Made by a program: the position numbers and the translations under genes. A DNA stretch of 34,168 nucleotides from an uncultured Bacilli bacterium (GTDB taxonomy: Bacteria > Bacillota_I > Bacilli_A > RFN20 > CAG-826). The DNA lies in contig CAJOML010000007.1 of the NCBI GenBank assembly GCA_905235705.1, positions 1-34,168 of the forward strand, given 5' to 3'. This document shows, piece by piece, positions 1 through 7,144 of the stretch (within the stretch, counting starts at the first letter, position 1; every line of letters starts with the position of its first letter). A model generated the notes under the pieces. It ran no database searches. It was not told the DNA's origin and was given only the letters and a program-made list of their open reading frames with translations.

Positions 1-654
1 GAGGAAGACGGCATCGACATCAGAACCGATCGAGGCAAGGGCGGCTGAGATTTCGCTTGCCGCGGTGATGGTTTTTCTTTCGTGAAGAACGTGATGGGCA
101 TCCATCCATTCTTCGGCGATTTCGGCTTGATAGACCGAATTGACTTCGGTTGAGGTATAGAAGGAGACGACTTTCTCAATTCCTTCGAACATCGTCAAAA
201 TCTCTAATTCTTTGGCGATGGGACCTAAATCGAGGATACCCGTGCAATTGCCTTCTGGTTCATCTAGATTCTTCACTAAGTTGGCCCCGACCGCGTTGGT
301 AACGGCGGAGAAGAGAACCGGGGTATCGGCCCCCAAAGAAGCGACCGCGTTTTTTAAGGCCGAAGCCGAAGGGGTGGCAATGCCATAGACGAGGTCTTTG
401 CTTGAAGCAAGGGTGGAAGCCATGGAAGTGTTGGTTGCGCTTTCGGCATTTGCGTTTTTGATGTCGATTTCTACTTTCGAGGCAATCTCGGAAGCGTTAA
501 TCGTGTCGACGAAGCCATCTTTGGCTTTGATGAGGGCTTCGAATCCACCGAATTGGAGAATCCCAATCTGCGTTTTGCTTTCACCTCCGCCACCACAGCC
601 AGCAAGGGCGAGGGCGGTAAGCCCCAAAAAGAATAAACTTGGTTTTAATTTCAT
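1..654 (-). CDS. ABC transporter substrate-binding lipoprotein (TrpX-like, ABC_sub_bind), 3' end outside window
   Basis: The first 218 codons of a solute-binding protein for an ABC importer; the C-terminus runs off the window. It begins with MKLKPS, a hydrophobic stretch and a lipobox ending LALAGC, so it should be lipid-anchored at Cys20. The mature part (IGILQFGGFEALIKAKDGF..., later TPVLFSAVTNAVGANL) fits the family that includes TrpX-type aromatic amino acid binding proteins. The start at 654 is set by GGAGGAGC just upstream. It lies behind a Tyr-rich leader peptide and a terminator-like hairpin, which suggests control by an aromatic amino acid and supports an aromatic substrate. The permease and ATPase genes would be expected to the left of the window. 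The family call is firm; the substrate is inferred. Confidence 0.85.
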   Translation of the reverse strand, partial: MKLKPSLFFLGLTALALAGCGGGGESKTQIGILQFGGFEALIKAKDGFVDTINASEIASKVEIDIKNANAESATNTSMASTLASSKDLVYGIATPSASALKNAVASLGADTPVLFSAVTNAVGANLVKNLDEPEGNCTGILDLGPIAKELEILTMFEGIEKVVSFYTSTEVNSVYQAEIAEEWMDAHHVLHERKTITAASEISAALASIGSDVDAVFL

Positions 655-670
655 TTTTGCTCCTCCTGTT

Positions 671-706
671 GAAATAAAACCTCCGGGCAAGGAGAACATC
701 CGGAGG
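671..706 (-). terminator. Intrinsic terminator hairpin of a probable attenuator
   Basis: On the minus strand CCTCCGG (706-700) pairs perfectly with CCGGAGG (686-680) across a 13-nt loop, followed by TTTTATTTC. It lies between the leader peptide and the SD of the substrate-binding protein, so it would stop transcription before that gene unless another fold prevents it. Confidence 0.75.
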
Positions 707-757
707 CAAGAAGAAGCATTTTGACTTACGCGGATGTTCGATTCACTCTCCCATCCG
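694..757 (-). promoter_or_regulatory. Alternative (antiterminator and anti-antiterminator) pairings
   Basis: A perfect 9-bp inverted repeat, GAACATCCG (739-731) with CGGATGTTC (702-694), shares bases 700-702 and the loop with the terminator stem, so the two cannot form together. A further CGGATG (757-752) can pair with CATCCG (736-731) and would compete for the antiterminator's upstream arm. Three exclusive pairings in order are the usual arrangement of an attenuator. The pairings are seen directly; the switching is inferred. Confidence 0.6.
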
Positions 758-780
758 GAACCTGACCCAATAGGAAAGAA

Positions 781-855
781 TTACCTAAAGTAATAGCCAG
801 GATAATAATAAAAGCCAGTGTGGTTAGCAATGATTTTGATTCTACGTTGAGCCAT
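781..855 (-). CDS. Tyr-rich leader peptide (24 aa)
   Basis: A short ORF, MAQRRIKIIANHTGFYYYPGYYFR, with five Tyr and two Phe in its last ten residues. AGGAGG (870-865) lies nine bases before the ATG, as good a ribosome site as any in the window. It sits about 20 bases after a TTGACA promoter and before mutually exclusive hairpins and a terminator. This is the layout of an amino-acid-sensing leader peptide, in which ribosome stalling on scarce Tyr-tRNA favours readthrough into the ABC transporter gene. One caution: the first hairpin arm begins about 24 nt past the stop codon, further than in the textbook trp leader. It could instead be a chance ORF, but the SD and composition argue against that. 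Confidence 0.65.
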   Translation of the reverse strand: MAQRRIKIIANHTGFYYYPGYYFR

Positions 856-880
856 AGCGCTAAGCCTCCTGACGAAAAGA

Positions 881-908
881 AATCTATACCTAGGCGAAAA
901 CCTGTCAA
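881..908 (-). promoter_or_regulatory. Promoter of the leader peptide and ABC substrate-binding gene
   Basis: Minus-strand TTGACA (908-903) is a consensus -35. TAGATT (886-881) lies 16 bases downstream, overlapping TATAGA (888-883), and serves as -10. The predicted start lies just before the leader SD. Confidence 0.65.
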
Positions 909-920
909 GCGTTTTTGACA
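903..920. promoter_or_regulatory. Possible operator: TGTCAA-N6-TTGACA palindrome
   Basis: A perfect 6-bp inverted repeat with a 6-bp spacer, one arm of which is the -35 of the minus-strand promoter. It lies between two divergent transcription units. It may be a regulator site or a coincidence of the -35 sequence. Confidence 0.3.
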
Positions 921-935
921 TCGTTCCACCGCTTT

Positions 936-965
936 TTGCGTGACTTTTTCCCTCTATGGTATAAA
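936..965 (+). promoter_or_regulatory. Promoter of tldD-tldE
   Basis: TTGCGT (936-941), 18-bp spacer, TATAAA (960-965). The predicted start precedes the tldD SD AAAGGAGT at 984-991. Confidence 0.5.
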
Positions 966-995
966 TTATTCCCGTTTCACCGAAAGGAGTTACTC

Positions 996-2399
996 ATGAT
1001 CAGCAACTCGTTGGCGTTAGAAATCCTCAATGCCGCCTTAGCCACCGGCGGGGATTATGCCGAAATCTATTTGGAACAAAACGACACCGAGGGGGTGCTT
1101 CTTGACGGAGGGAAAGTCGAAAATGTCTCCGCCAGGCAATCCTATGGTGCCGGTATCCGTATCTTACAAGGATTCCGTTCCGTTTATGGCTATACATCCG
1201 ATTTATCGAAAAAGAGCCTTCTTGAACTCGCTTCTAAATTAGCCGCTTCGTTTGAAGGGCAAAGGCAAATCGAGGTCAAATCCATCCAAAAAGGGAAATA
1301 TAAGACCATTAACCCCATCAAAACCCATTTGATGGATGTGCCGGTTGAAAAACGCATTTCTTATTTAAAAGAATGTTCCAAAGCCTCTTATGAGGTCGAT
1401 CCGCGCATCATCCGTGTCCAAGACGCCATGAATTTCTGGCACAAGAGCATCCGTATTTATAACGCGGAAGGAGAGGTCGGCAAGCGTTTCGATACCGAAG
1501 AAGAACGTGGCCGCCTCATCATGGTCGCGATGGCGGGAGAAGAAAACAAAATCGAAACCGCATTCGAAGGACCTGGTGCATCAAATGGCTGGGAATTCTT
1601 CGAATCCCTCGACTATATTGGCAAAGCCAAAGAAGTCGCCCAAAAAGCCATCGCCACCTTATCGGCGAAAGAATGCCCATCTGGCCAATATACGGTTGTT
1701 ATCACCAACGGTTGGGGCGGGGTTTTATTCCACGAAGCCTGCGGACACCCCCTTGAAGCCAGTGCGACTTCAAAAGGCTTATCCGTTTTCTCCAATTCGA
1801 TTGGTAAGCAAATCGCTTCGCCACTGGTCTCGGCCTGGGACGATGGCACGATTACCAACGAATGGGGTTCGAATAACATCGACACCGAAGGCGTACCAAC
1901 GAAAAAGAACGAATTGATTCGCGATGGCATCTGCGTCGGCTTTATGGTCGATCGCCTCAATGGACGTCGCCTTGGGATGGAGCCTAATGGCACCGCTAGA
2001 CGGGAATCATATCGTTACGCCCCCACTTCAAGGATGTCCAATACCTATATTGCCGCCGGCAAACAAACACCCGAAGAAATCATCGCCGATACAAAATTAG
2101 GCATATATGTCGCCAATTTCGGCGGCGGTTCGGTTGAACCCACAACGGGTCAATTTAATTTCTCCGCCTCGGAAGCCTATATCATCCGTGACGGCAAAAT
2201 CGCCGAGCAAGTCAAAGGTTGCACCTTAATCGGAACCGGGCAAGAAGTCTTAATGAATATCGATGCCGTCGGAAACGACCTCGCTTTAGGCCAGGGTAAC
2301 TGCGGCGCCGCTTCAGGATCTATCCCGGTTGACGTCGGTCAGCCCACCATCCGTTTAAGCAAAATCACCGTCGGCGGAAGAGGAGGTCAATTAAAATGA
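996..2399 (+). CDS. tldD: TldD metalloprotease subunit
   Basis: 467-residue TldD/PmbA-family protein. TldD and TldE form a heterodimeric Zn protease that degrades unfolded peptides and trims leader peptides of some ribosomally made natural products. The metal motif is visible as HEACGH near residues 246-251, and the C-terminal end GQGNCGAASGSIPVDVGQPTIRLSKITVGG is typical. The start is the ATG at 996, preceded by AAAGGAGT; the open frame extends further upstream but that part covers the promoter. The stop overlaps the tldE start (ATGA), so the two are translationally coupled. No RiPP precursor is evident nearby, so a housekeeping role is likelier. Confidence 0.95.
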   Translation: MISNSLALEILNAALATGGDYAEIYLEQNDTEGVLLDGGKVENVSARQSYGAGIRILQGFRSVYGYTSDLSKKSLLELASKLAASFEGQRQIEVKSIQKGKYKTINPIKTHLMDVPVEKRISYLKECSKASYEVDPRIIRVQDAMNFWHKSIRIYNAEGEVGKRFDTEEERGRLIMVAMAGEENKIETAFEGPGASNGWEFFESLDYIGKAKEVAQKAIATLSAKECPSGQYTVVITNGWGGVLFHEACGHPLEASATSKGLSVFSNSIGKQIASPLVSAWDDGTITNEWGSNNIDTEGVPTKKNELIRDGICVGFMVDRLNGRRLGMEPNGTARRESYRYAPTSRMSNTYIAAGKQTPEEIIADTKLGIYVANFGGGSVEPTTGQFNFSASEAYIIRDGKIAEQVKGCTLIGTGQEVLMNIDAVGNDLALGQGNCGAASGSIPVDVGQPTIRLSKITVGGRGGQLK

Positions 2400-3718
2400 A
2401 CTTCAATAAATTCTTCGCTCTTGCCAAAGAAGCGGGCATCGACGCGTCCCAAATCCAAATCGGACGTTCCAAATCCACTTCCATCTCCTTATTCCGTCAC
2501 GAGATCGATAACTATACCGTAGCCGAAACCCAATCGGTTATCGCCTGCGGTATCTATCAAGGAAAAATGGGCACAGGCAGAACCGAAAAGCTTGGTCCCG
2601 ATACTTTTAAATATCTCATCAAAAGCATCATCGATTCCGCTTCTTATAATGAAAAAGAAGGGGAAGCCGACTTATTCAAAGGAAGCGAAAAATACCGCAA
2701 AAAGAATGTTTTTAATGCCGAATTAGCGGGAATTCCCATTGAAAAGAAGCTTGCTGATTTGAAAGCTTTCGAAGACGCCATCTACGCCGAAGATAAACGT
2801 GTCGAAGAAGTTGAGGTGGAATTCTCCGAACTTGAATCCGAAGCCGAATTCTATAATTCCTTTGGTCTTAAGTTAAAACAAAAACGGAATTATTATTATT
2901 TCTCCGGCTATGCCACGACTCGCGATGGCGAAGAAACCAAAACCAATTCCGATATCATCCTTGATTCCGATTACAGCAAAGCGGCCGAACTTCCCTCCCT
3001 TGCCAAGAAGATCGTCAAAGGAGCCGTCGATAAATATGGCGGGGAGCCTTGCGAAAGCAAAAAATATCCGACCGTGTTGAAAAACGAAATCGCAGCCGCT
3101 TTCATCGGGGCCTTCTTGTCCTCGGCCATCGCCGAAGAAGTCCAAAAGCATTCTTCTTTATTAGAAGGGAAGCTGCAGACCAAGGTCGCTTCTAGCAAAC
3201 TCACGATTGAAGAACGGCCACTAGAGAAAAACGTCTTCTTCTCCTATTTCGATGACGAAGGTGTCGCCACCAAAAATAAGGTCGTTGTCAAAAACGGTGT
3301 CTTAAAAACATATTTCTATAACCGCGAAACCGCGAAAAAAGACGGCGTCGAATCTACCGGAAACGGGGCCTGGGCGGGCGGAAAGATGGATACCTCGTTT
3401 GGTAATGTCTTTGTTAAGCCCGGCAAAGCGAGCTTCGAGGAACTTATCGCCCCCATTAAAGATGGCGTTTATATCACCGAAATCATGGGGCTTGGAACAG
3501 GTATGAACACACGTTCCGGTGATTTCTCTTGCCAGGCCGAAGGATATCGCATCGTTGACGGAAAGCTCGGCGAGCCGCTAAACCTTATCACCTTAAGCGG
3601 CAATTTACTGAAGATGTTCAAAGACTTAAAAGGGTTCGATGATAACGCCAAGATGACCCTTGGTTCCATCTCTATCGCAGACGCCTATATTAAATCGATG
3701 AATATCGGCGGCAAATAA
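2396..3718 (+). CDS. tldE: TldE/PmbA metalloprotease partner subunit
   Basis: 440-residue partner of TldD, also called PmbA (named for microcin B17 maturation in E. coli). It has the same two-domain fold but no HExxxH motif, as expected for the non-catalytic partner. The conserved glycine-rich region GNGAWAGGKMDTSFGNVFVKPGK and the C-terminal LGSISIADAYIKSMNIGGK fit the family. AGGAGG at the end of tldD serves as its SD. The pair is followed by a strong terminator and forms a two-gene operon. Confidence 0.93.
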   Translation: MNFNKFFALAKEAGIDASQIQIGRSKSTSISLFRHEIDNYTVAETQSVIACGIYQGKMGTGRTEKLGPDTFKYLIKSIIDSASYNEKEGEADLFKGSEKYRKKNVFNAELAGIPIEKKLADLKAFEDAIYAEDKRVEEVEVEFSELESEAEFYNSFGLKLKQKRNYYYFSGYATTRDGEETKTNSDIILDSDYSKAAELPSLAKKIVKGAVDKYGGEPCESKKYPTVLKNEIAAAFIGAFLSSAIAEEVQKHSSLLEGKLQTKVASSKLTIEERPLEKNVFFSYFDDEGVATKNKVVVKNGVLKTYFYNRETAKKDGVESTGNGAWAGGKMDTSFGNVFVKPGKASFEELIAPIKDGVYITEIMGLGTGMNTRSGDFSCQAEGYRIVDGKLGEPLNLITLSGNLLKMFKDLKGFDDNAKMTLGSISIADAYIKSMNIGGK

Positions 3719-3731
3719 ACCTTCCCAAAAG

Positions 3732-3761
3732 CCAACCTTGGAAACCGAGGTTGGTTTTTTT
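3732..3761 (+). terminator. Terminator of tldD-tldE
   Basis: CCAACCTTG (3732-3740) pairs with CGAGGTTGG (3746-3754), 9 bp with one G-U, loop GAAAC, then seven T. Confidence 0.9.
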
Positions 3762-3773
3762 GCTTCATTTTTC

Positions 3774-3801
3774 TTGAAAAATGGCGTAATGGGTCTATAT
3801 T
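3774..3801 (+). promoter_or_regulatory. Promoter of the small lipoprotein gene
   Basis: TTGAAA (3774-3779), 16-bp spacer, TATATT (3796-3801). The 5' UTR would be about 50 nt and holds the SD AAAGGAAA. Confidence 0.55.
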
Positions 3802-3858
3802 TGTCTAATTCGCATTCATCACGAAGCGAATAAACATTATCGAAAGGAAACAAAAAAG

Positions 3859-4287
3859 ATGAAATCAATGTCCCGTCTCGCCTTGGGTCTTGCTGCCATC
3901 ACCCTTCTTGCTTCTTGCGGCGCCAAAACCATCACCGCCGACGAAGCCGTCAAAATCTCTGAAGGTTGGTCCGCCGTCAGCGTCGCCGATACCGGCTACA
4001 CCAAAGTCGTGACCGAAGTTAACGGTGAAAAAGACGAAGTCACCGGCGCTATCGCCGTCAGCACCGTCGCCGCCACCGTCGTTACCACCAACAAAGCCGT
4101 TGTCTCCGCTGCCGCTAGCAGCTCCGACGTCGTCTTCAAAAGCAACGGAAAGGATCTTGAACTCTTCTATTCCGACAAAGATGGAAAAGCCGAATACAAA
4201 ATCAACGATTATGGCTTAACCACCTGGTCCAAGGTCACCGACGCCGATGGCAAGGTCACCGAAACCAAAATTACCTGGTCCAAGTAA
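3859..4287 (+). CDS. Small secreted lipoprotein of unknown function
   Basis: 142 residues. The N-terminus MKSMSRLALGLAAITLLASC is a lipoprotein signal with lipidation expected at Cys20. The mature part is about 120 residues, rich in Val, Ala, Ser, Thr and Lys, with charge-patterned beta-like segments (AVSVADTGYTKVVTEVNGEKDEV, then KDLELFYSDKDGKAEYKINDYG). I do not recognise the family. It has its own promoter and a shared bidirectional terminator, so it is a single-gene unit. Codon use resembles its neighbours and there is no sign of recent transfer. Confidence 0.8.
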   Translation: MKSMSRLALGLAAITLLASCGAKTITADEAVKISEGWSAVSVADTGYTKVVTEVNGEKDEVTGAIAVSTVAATVVTTNKAVVSAAASSSDVVFKSNGKDLELFYSDKDGKAEYKINDYGLTTWSKVTDADGKVTETKITWSK

Positions 4288-4302
4288 TCTAACTAAGTTA
4301 GC

Positions 4303-4335
4303 AAAAAGGTCACCCGTCGTTAGGTGACCTTTTTT
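4303..4335. terminator. Bidirectional terminator between convergent genes
   Basis: AAAAAGGTCACC (4303-4314) pairs with GGTGACCTTTTT (4323-4334) around an 8-nt loop. The A-run and T-run make it work in both directions, for the lipoprotein gene and for the minus-strand gene ending at 4341. Confidence 0.9.
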
Positions 4336-4340
4336 GTTGC

Positions 4341-5543
4341 TTATTTTTCTTCTTCGTCTTCGGTTTCTTCGGTTTCTTCTTCCTCTTCTTCAGGTAGCTT
4401 AGGCTGTTCTTCCCAAGGAAGGGGATAGACGTCCCAAGAAATATGTTCGGAACGGATTTCTTTTACTTCGGCATCGATGAGAGCCTTTTCATATTCAAGT
4501 AGCTCGGAGGCGCATCCACGCAAGACGCGTTCGGTCTTATCGAGGGCGTAATTGCATTCGTTTTCGCTATTTTCGATAAAGGCGGAGATTAAGACGTAGC
4601 ATCTTAAGGCGGCGGGAGAAGAGAGGTTTGCGATATAACGACGTTCATCATCATCTAAACCTTCATAATATTCTTTCCCTGCTTTTTTGTCTTTCCGTTC
4701 TAACAGAAGGGCAAGCTTATAAGCCATGGCTTCGCCATAGGTCGTAGAGGTGACTTTGGTCTCGGGGTCTAAGGTTTTATTTAAGATAGCTTCCGCTTCT
4801 TTGCTCTTACCTTCGACTTGCATCTTGGCGGCTTGCACCAAATTTAAGAAGGCCGTGAAATCGGAAATCTCATCATAAATGACGGGGGCGGGAACCTCTA
4901 AACCGTTTTCTTTGGCATATTCTTCTAGAAGCATGTTGTTATAGGCATAACGGTTGGCGGGTTTGGAAGTAAGGGTTAACAAGAAGCCATCGGTGACGCT
5001 ATCGATACGGACGGGGAAGATATCATAAACGAAGATCATGATGCCGACGGCAAGGAAGGTTAAGGAAAAGACCTGTAACCAAGCCATCGTGGCCCCGCCT
5101 CTTTGGGCAACGGTCTTTAAGACCATCATGACTATGACTTCAACGATAAAGCCAAGAATGGGTAAGAAAATCATGCCCGAGAAGGTTGAGGTCTTGGGAT
5201 CTTGGGGAATGACTTTGGTTTCGCCGGTTAAGCCATTATAAGAATGGAAGCCGATTTTCTTTTTGCCATCAACCCTTTTCCAGCCAAAACCAAAGACGGC
5301 AAAGGCGATGACGGTCATTTTCCCCATCCTTGCGCCAAGGCGGTGGCCGTATTCAAGTAGCAAGGCATTAAAGAGGATGCCGGCAACAAGCGACAAAATA
5401 ACGAGCATGATGGTGTTAATCTGCCCATTGATGGTCTGACCGAATTCGTCAATGACGGGTTTAATTGCCAAAAGGCCCATTAAAATGGCCACAGCAAACA
5501 TCGCCACATATGCGATGACGGTTGCAAAGTCGTTTTTCTTCAT
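4341..5543 (-). CDS. Membrane protein resembling an inactive site-2 (M50-like) protease, with helical C-terminal domain
   Basis: 400 residues. Hydrophobic segments lie near residues 7-27, 44-62, 75-87, 122-142 and 155-173. The second carries LEYGH (residues 63-67), which aligns with the HExxH zinc motif of M50 proteases but has Leu in place of the first His. A later segment, DIFPVRIDSVTDG (174-186), matches the second M50 motif (N/D-x-x-P...DG), with Asp185 kept. After residue 190 the protein is soluble and alpha-helical, possibly TPR-like, and ends in a Glu-rich tail. GGAGGG six bases upstream sets the start. I infer a catalytically dead relative that may bind membrane proteins. The resemblance rests on motifs only, so this is not a confirmed family assignment. 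Confidence 0.6.
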   Translation of the reverse strand: MKKNDFATVIAYVAMFAVAILMGLLAIKPVIDEFGQTINGQINTIMLVILSLVAGILFNALLLEYGHRLGARMGKMTVIAFAVFGFGWKRVDGKKKIGFHSYNGLTGETKVIPQDPKTSTFSGMIFLPILGFIVEVIVMMVLKTVAQRGGATMAWLQVFSLTFLAVGIMIFVYDIFPVRIDSVTDGFLLTLTSKPANRYAYNNMLLEEYAKENGLEVPAPVIYDEISDFTAFLNLVQAAKMQVEGKSKEAEAILNKTLDPETKVTSTTYGEAMAYKLALLLERKDKKAGKEYYEGLDDDERRYIANLSSPAALRCYVLISAFIENSENECNYALDKTERVLRGCASELLEYEKALIDAEVKEIRSEHISWDVYPLPWEEQPKLPEEEEEETEETEDEEEK

Positions 5544-5682
5544 GGTGTTCCCTCCTATTTGGGATCGATTGGGGCAAGGCCAATCTAACGTGTGTCTTGC
5601 TCACTTGGAGGGGGGTCGGCCCTTAAGAACTCTTAAGGCGCGGTTATTATACCCTCCTTCTCATAACTATGCTCGATAATCT
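5544..5682 (-). promoter_or_regulatory. Promoter and structured 5' UTR of the M50-like gene
   Basis: TATAAT (5651-5646) is a perfect -10; no good -35 is seen. Around the expected start is the inverted repeat CCTTAAG-N4-CTTAAGG (5621-5638), a possible operator or 5' hairpin. Further down, CCCTCC (5612-5607) can pair exactly with GGAGGG of the SD (5555-5550), and GATTGG/CCAATC forms a small hairpin between them. The leader is about 95 nt, long for this window. Promoter confidence is moderate; the regulatory reading is inference. Confidence 0.5.
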
Positions 5683-6234
5683 TTATTCGTCGCGGCACAT
5701 ATCGATAATCGCGGGGATAATATGCTTAACAATGGAAGTGATGATGGGGTTGATTTTACGGACGAATTTTTCCAAATTGATTTTGGGGTCACGGAAGCAA
5801 TACCCGAATTCCATGGCCGAGAAATTCGCGACACGTCTTGCCGCTTTTAGGGCTTGGCTTCTTTTTAGTCCGACTTCGGAATCGGGTTGGTTCCAAAGTA
5901 AGAACAATTTCGAATTTAATTTTCCGAACAAGAAGTCTTCGGTTAAGTCGCGTGCTGCCGAATTGTAGCAAGCGATGATGAAGTCGAAATTGTGTTTGAC
6001 GTAATCCAATAGACCTTGGATAGCCGATTTTGCATCGGTTGCCTTATCTAATTTCTTTAGTTCTTCCGTTAGGAAGATGGTATCAAGAAGATCGTAGATA
6101 TCTTGATAATGGTAATAGAAGGTTTGACGGTGAAGGCCACATCTACGGCAAAGTTCGGTAACGTTGATTTCCGATAAAGGGAGGGTCTTCATCATCTCCT
6201 TAAGAGTGACTTTGATTTTTTCGCTAGATAGCAT
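5683..6234 (-). CDS. TetR/AcrR-family transcriptional regulator
   Basis: 183 residues. The N-terminal half has the TetR helix-turn-helix, INVTELCRRCGLHRQTFYYHYQDIYDLLDTIF (about residues 23-54), with the typical TFYYHY recognition segment close to DhaS-like members. The C-terminal ligand and dimer domain is poorly conserved. The start overlaps the end of psuG by 11 bases, with GGAGGG eight bases upstream, so it is the last gene of the ABC-ATPase-psuG operon. It may regulate that operon or the next gene, whose promoter holds a palindrome at 5621-5638. The ligand cannot be told from sequence. Confidence 0.85.
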   Translation of the reverse strand: MLSSEKIKVTLKEMMKTLPLSEINVTELCRRCGLHRQTFYYHYQDIYDLLDTIFLTEELKKLDKATDAKSAIQGLLDYVKHNFDFIIACYNSAARDLTEDFLFGKLNSKLFLLWNQPDSEVGLKRSQALKAARRVANFSAMEFGYCFRDPKINLEKFVRKINPIITSIVKHIIPAIIDMCRDE

Positions 6235-7144
6235 GCCCTTCCCTCCTCTTTTCCGCTAAGGCGGATGCGATCTTGGCTCCTAATTTGGCATTATTCAGAA
6301 CAAGATGGATATTTGTATCCAACGAAGCGCCTCCGCTAAGTTCAGTGATGCGGCGGAGCAAGAAGGGGGTGGAATCTTTTCCTCTAATCCCTTTCTTTTC
6401 GGCTTCTTTAACCGCTTCTTCAACGATTTTATCGATATAGGAATGGTCTAAGGCATATTCTTCGGGAACGGGATTGGAAATCAAGATACCGCCAGGCAAA
6501 TCCAATTGTTTTTTCGCATAGATGATGTCGGATGCTTCTTCGGGGGTCTCGAATACATAATCGACGGGGTCGGAAGAAGAGACGCTGTAGAAATTGGCAA
6601 ACGTTTTTGCCTTGTTCGATAAAATGGTCACGCCTTCGGTCTCTAAGACTTCAAGGGTCTTAGGGATATCTAAGATGGCTTTTGCCCCAGAGCAAACCAC
6701 CGCCACATCGACCGATCCTAATTCTTTGAGGTCACGGGAGATATCGAAAGTCGTTTCGGCGCCGCGATGAACGCCGCCAATGCCACCGGTAACAAAGACA
6801 TCGATGCCTGCTTTATGGGCCGAAATCATCGTTGCCGAGACGGTGGTCGCGCCCCAAAGCTTCTTCCCAACAACAATCGGGAGGTCGCGCTTAGAAACTT
6901 TGACAATGCCCTGTCGCTTGCCAAATTCTTCGATTTCTTCAGAGGACATGCCAACGACGATTTCCCCATCGATGATACCGATGGTGGCTGGGATGGCGCC
7001 GTTTTCACGAACCGTTTTTTCAACCGATAAGGCAGTTTCGACGTTTCTAGGATAAGGCATGCCATGGGAAATGATGGTGGATTCAAGGGCCACCACCGCT
7101 TTCCCTTCTTTTAACGCGGTTTGAACTTCGTTTGAGATTCTCAT
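6224..7144 (-). CDS. psuG: Pseudouridine-5'-phosphate glycosidase
   Basis: 306-residue PsuG. It cleaves pseudouridine 5'-phosphate to uracil and ribose 5-phosphate (reversibly) during breakdown of modified nucleosides in the cytoplasm. Family hallmarks are ALESTIISHGMPYPRN near the start, VTGGIGGVHRGAETTFDISRDL, and SGAKAILDIPKTLEVLETEGV, which carries a conserved Lys. I chose the ATG at 7144 because GGAGG lies at the right distance; an in-frame ATG at 7159 lacks one. It overlaps the ATPase stop by four bases. The usual partner, pseudouridine kinase PsuK, is not in the window. Confidence 0.93.
   Translation of the reverse strand: MRISNEVQTALKEGKAVVALESTIISHGMPYPRNVETALSVEKTVRENGAIPATIGIIDGEIVVGMSSEEIEEFGKRQGIVKVSKRDLPIVVGKKLWGATTVSATMISAHKAGIDVFVTGGIGGVHRGAETTFDISRDLKELGSVDVAVVCSGAKAILDIPKTLEVLETEGVTILSNKAKTFANFYSVSSSDPVDYVFETPEEASDIIYAKKQLDLPGGILISNPVPEEYALDHSYIDKIVEEAVKEAEKKGIRGKDSTPFLLRRITELSGGASLDTNIHLVLNNAKLGAKIASALAEKRREGHAI

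Noticed and set aside
731-755. tRNA-like GTTCGATTC T-loop motif
   Set aside because: The T-stem is imperfect, no matching acceptor or anticodon arm is found, and there is no CCA end.
671-908. T-box riboswitch
   Set aside because: The leader has alternative hairpins, but the conserved T-box (UGGN-ACC-GCG) sequence is not present in the antiterminator arm.
726-929. 67-residue minus-strand ORF with a membrane-helix-like stretch
   Set aside because: It runs across the TTGACA promoter and overlaps the better-supported leader peptide in another frame; no SD at its start.
996-4287. TldD/TldE with the small lipoprotein as a RiPP system
   Set aside because: The lipoprotein has a secretion signal and its own promoter and terminator, with no precursor-like leader or core; TldD/E occur widely as housekeeping proteases.
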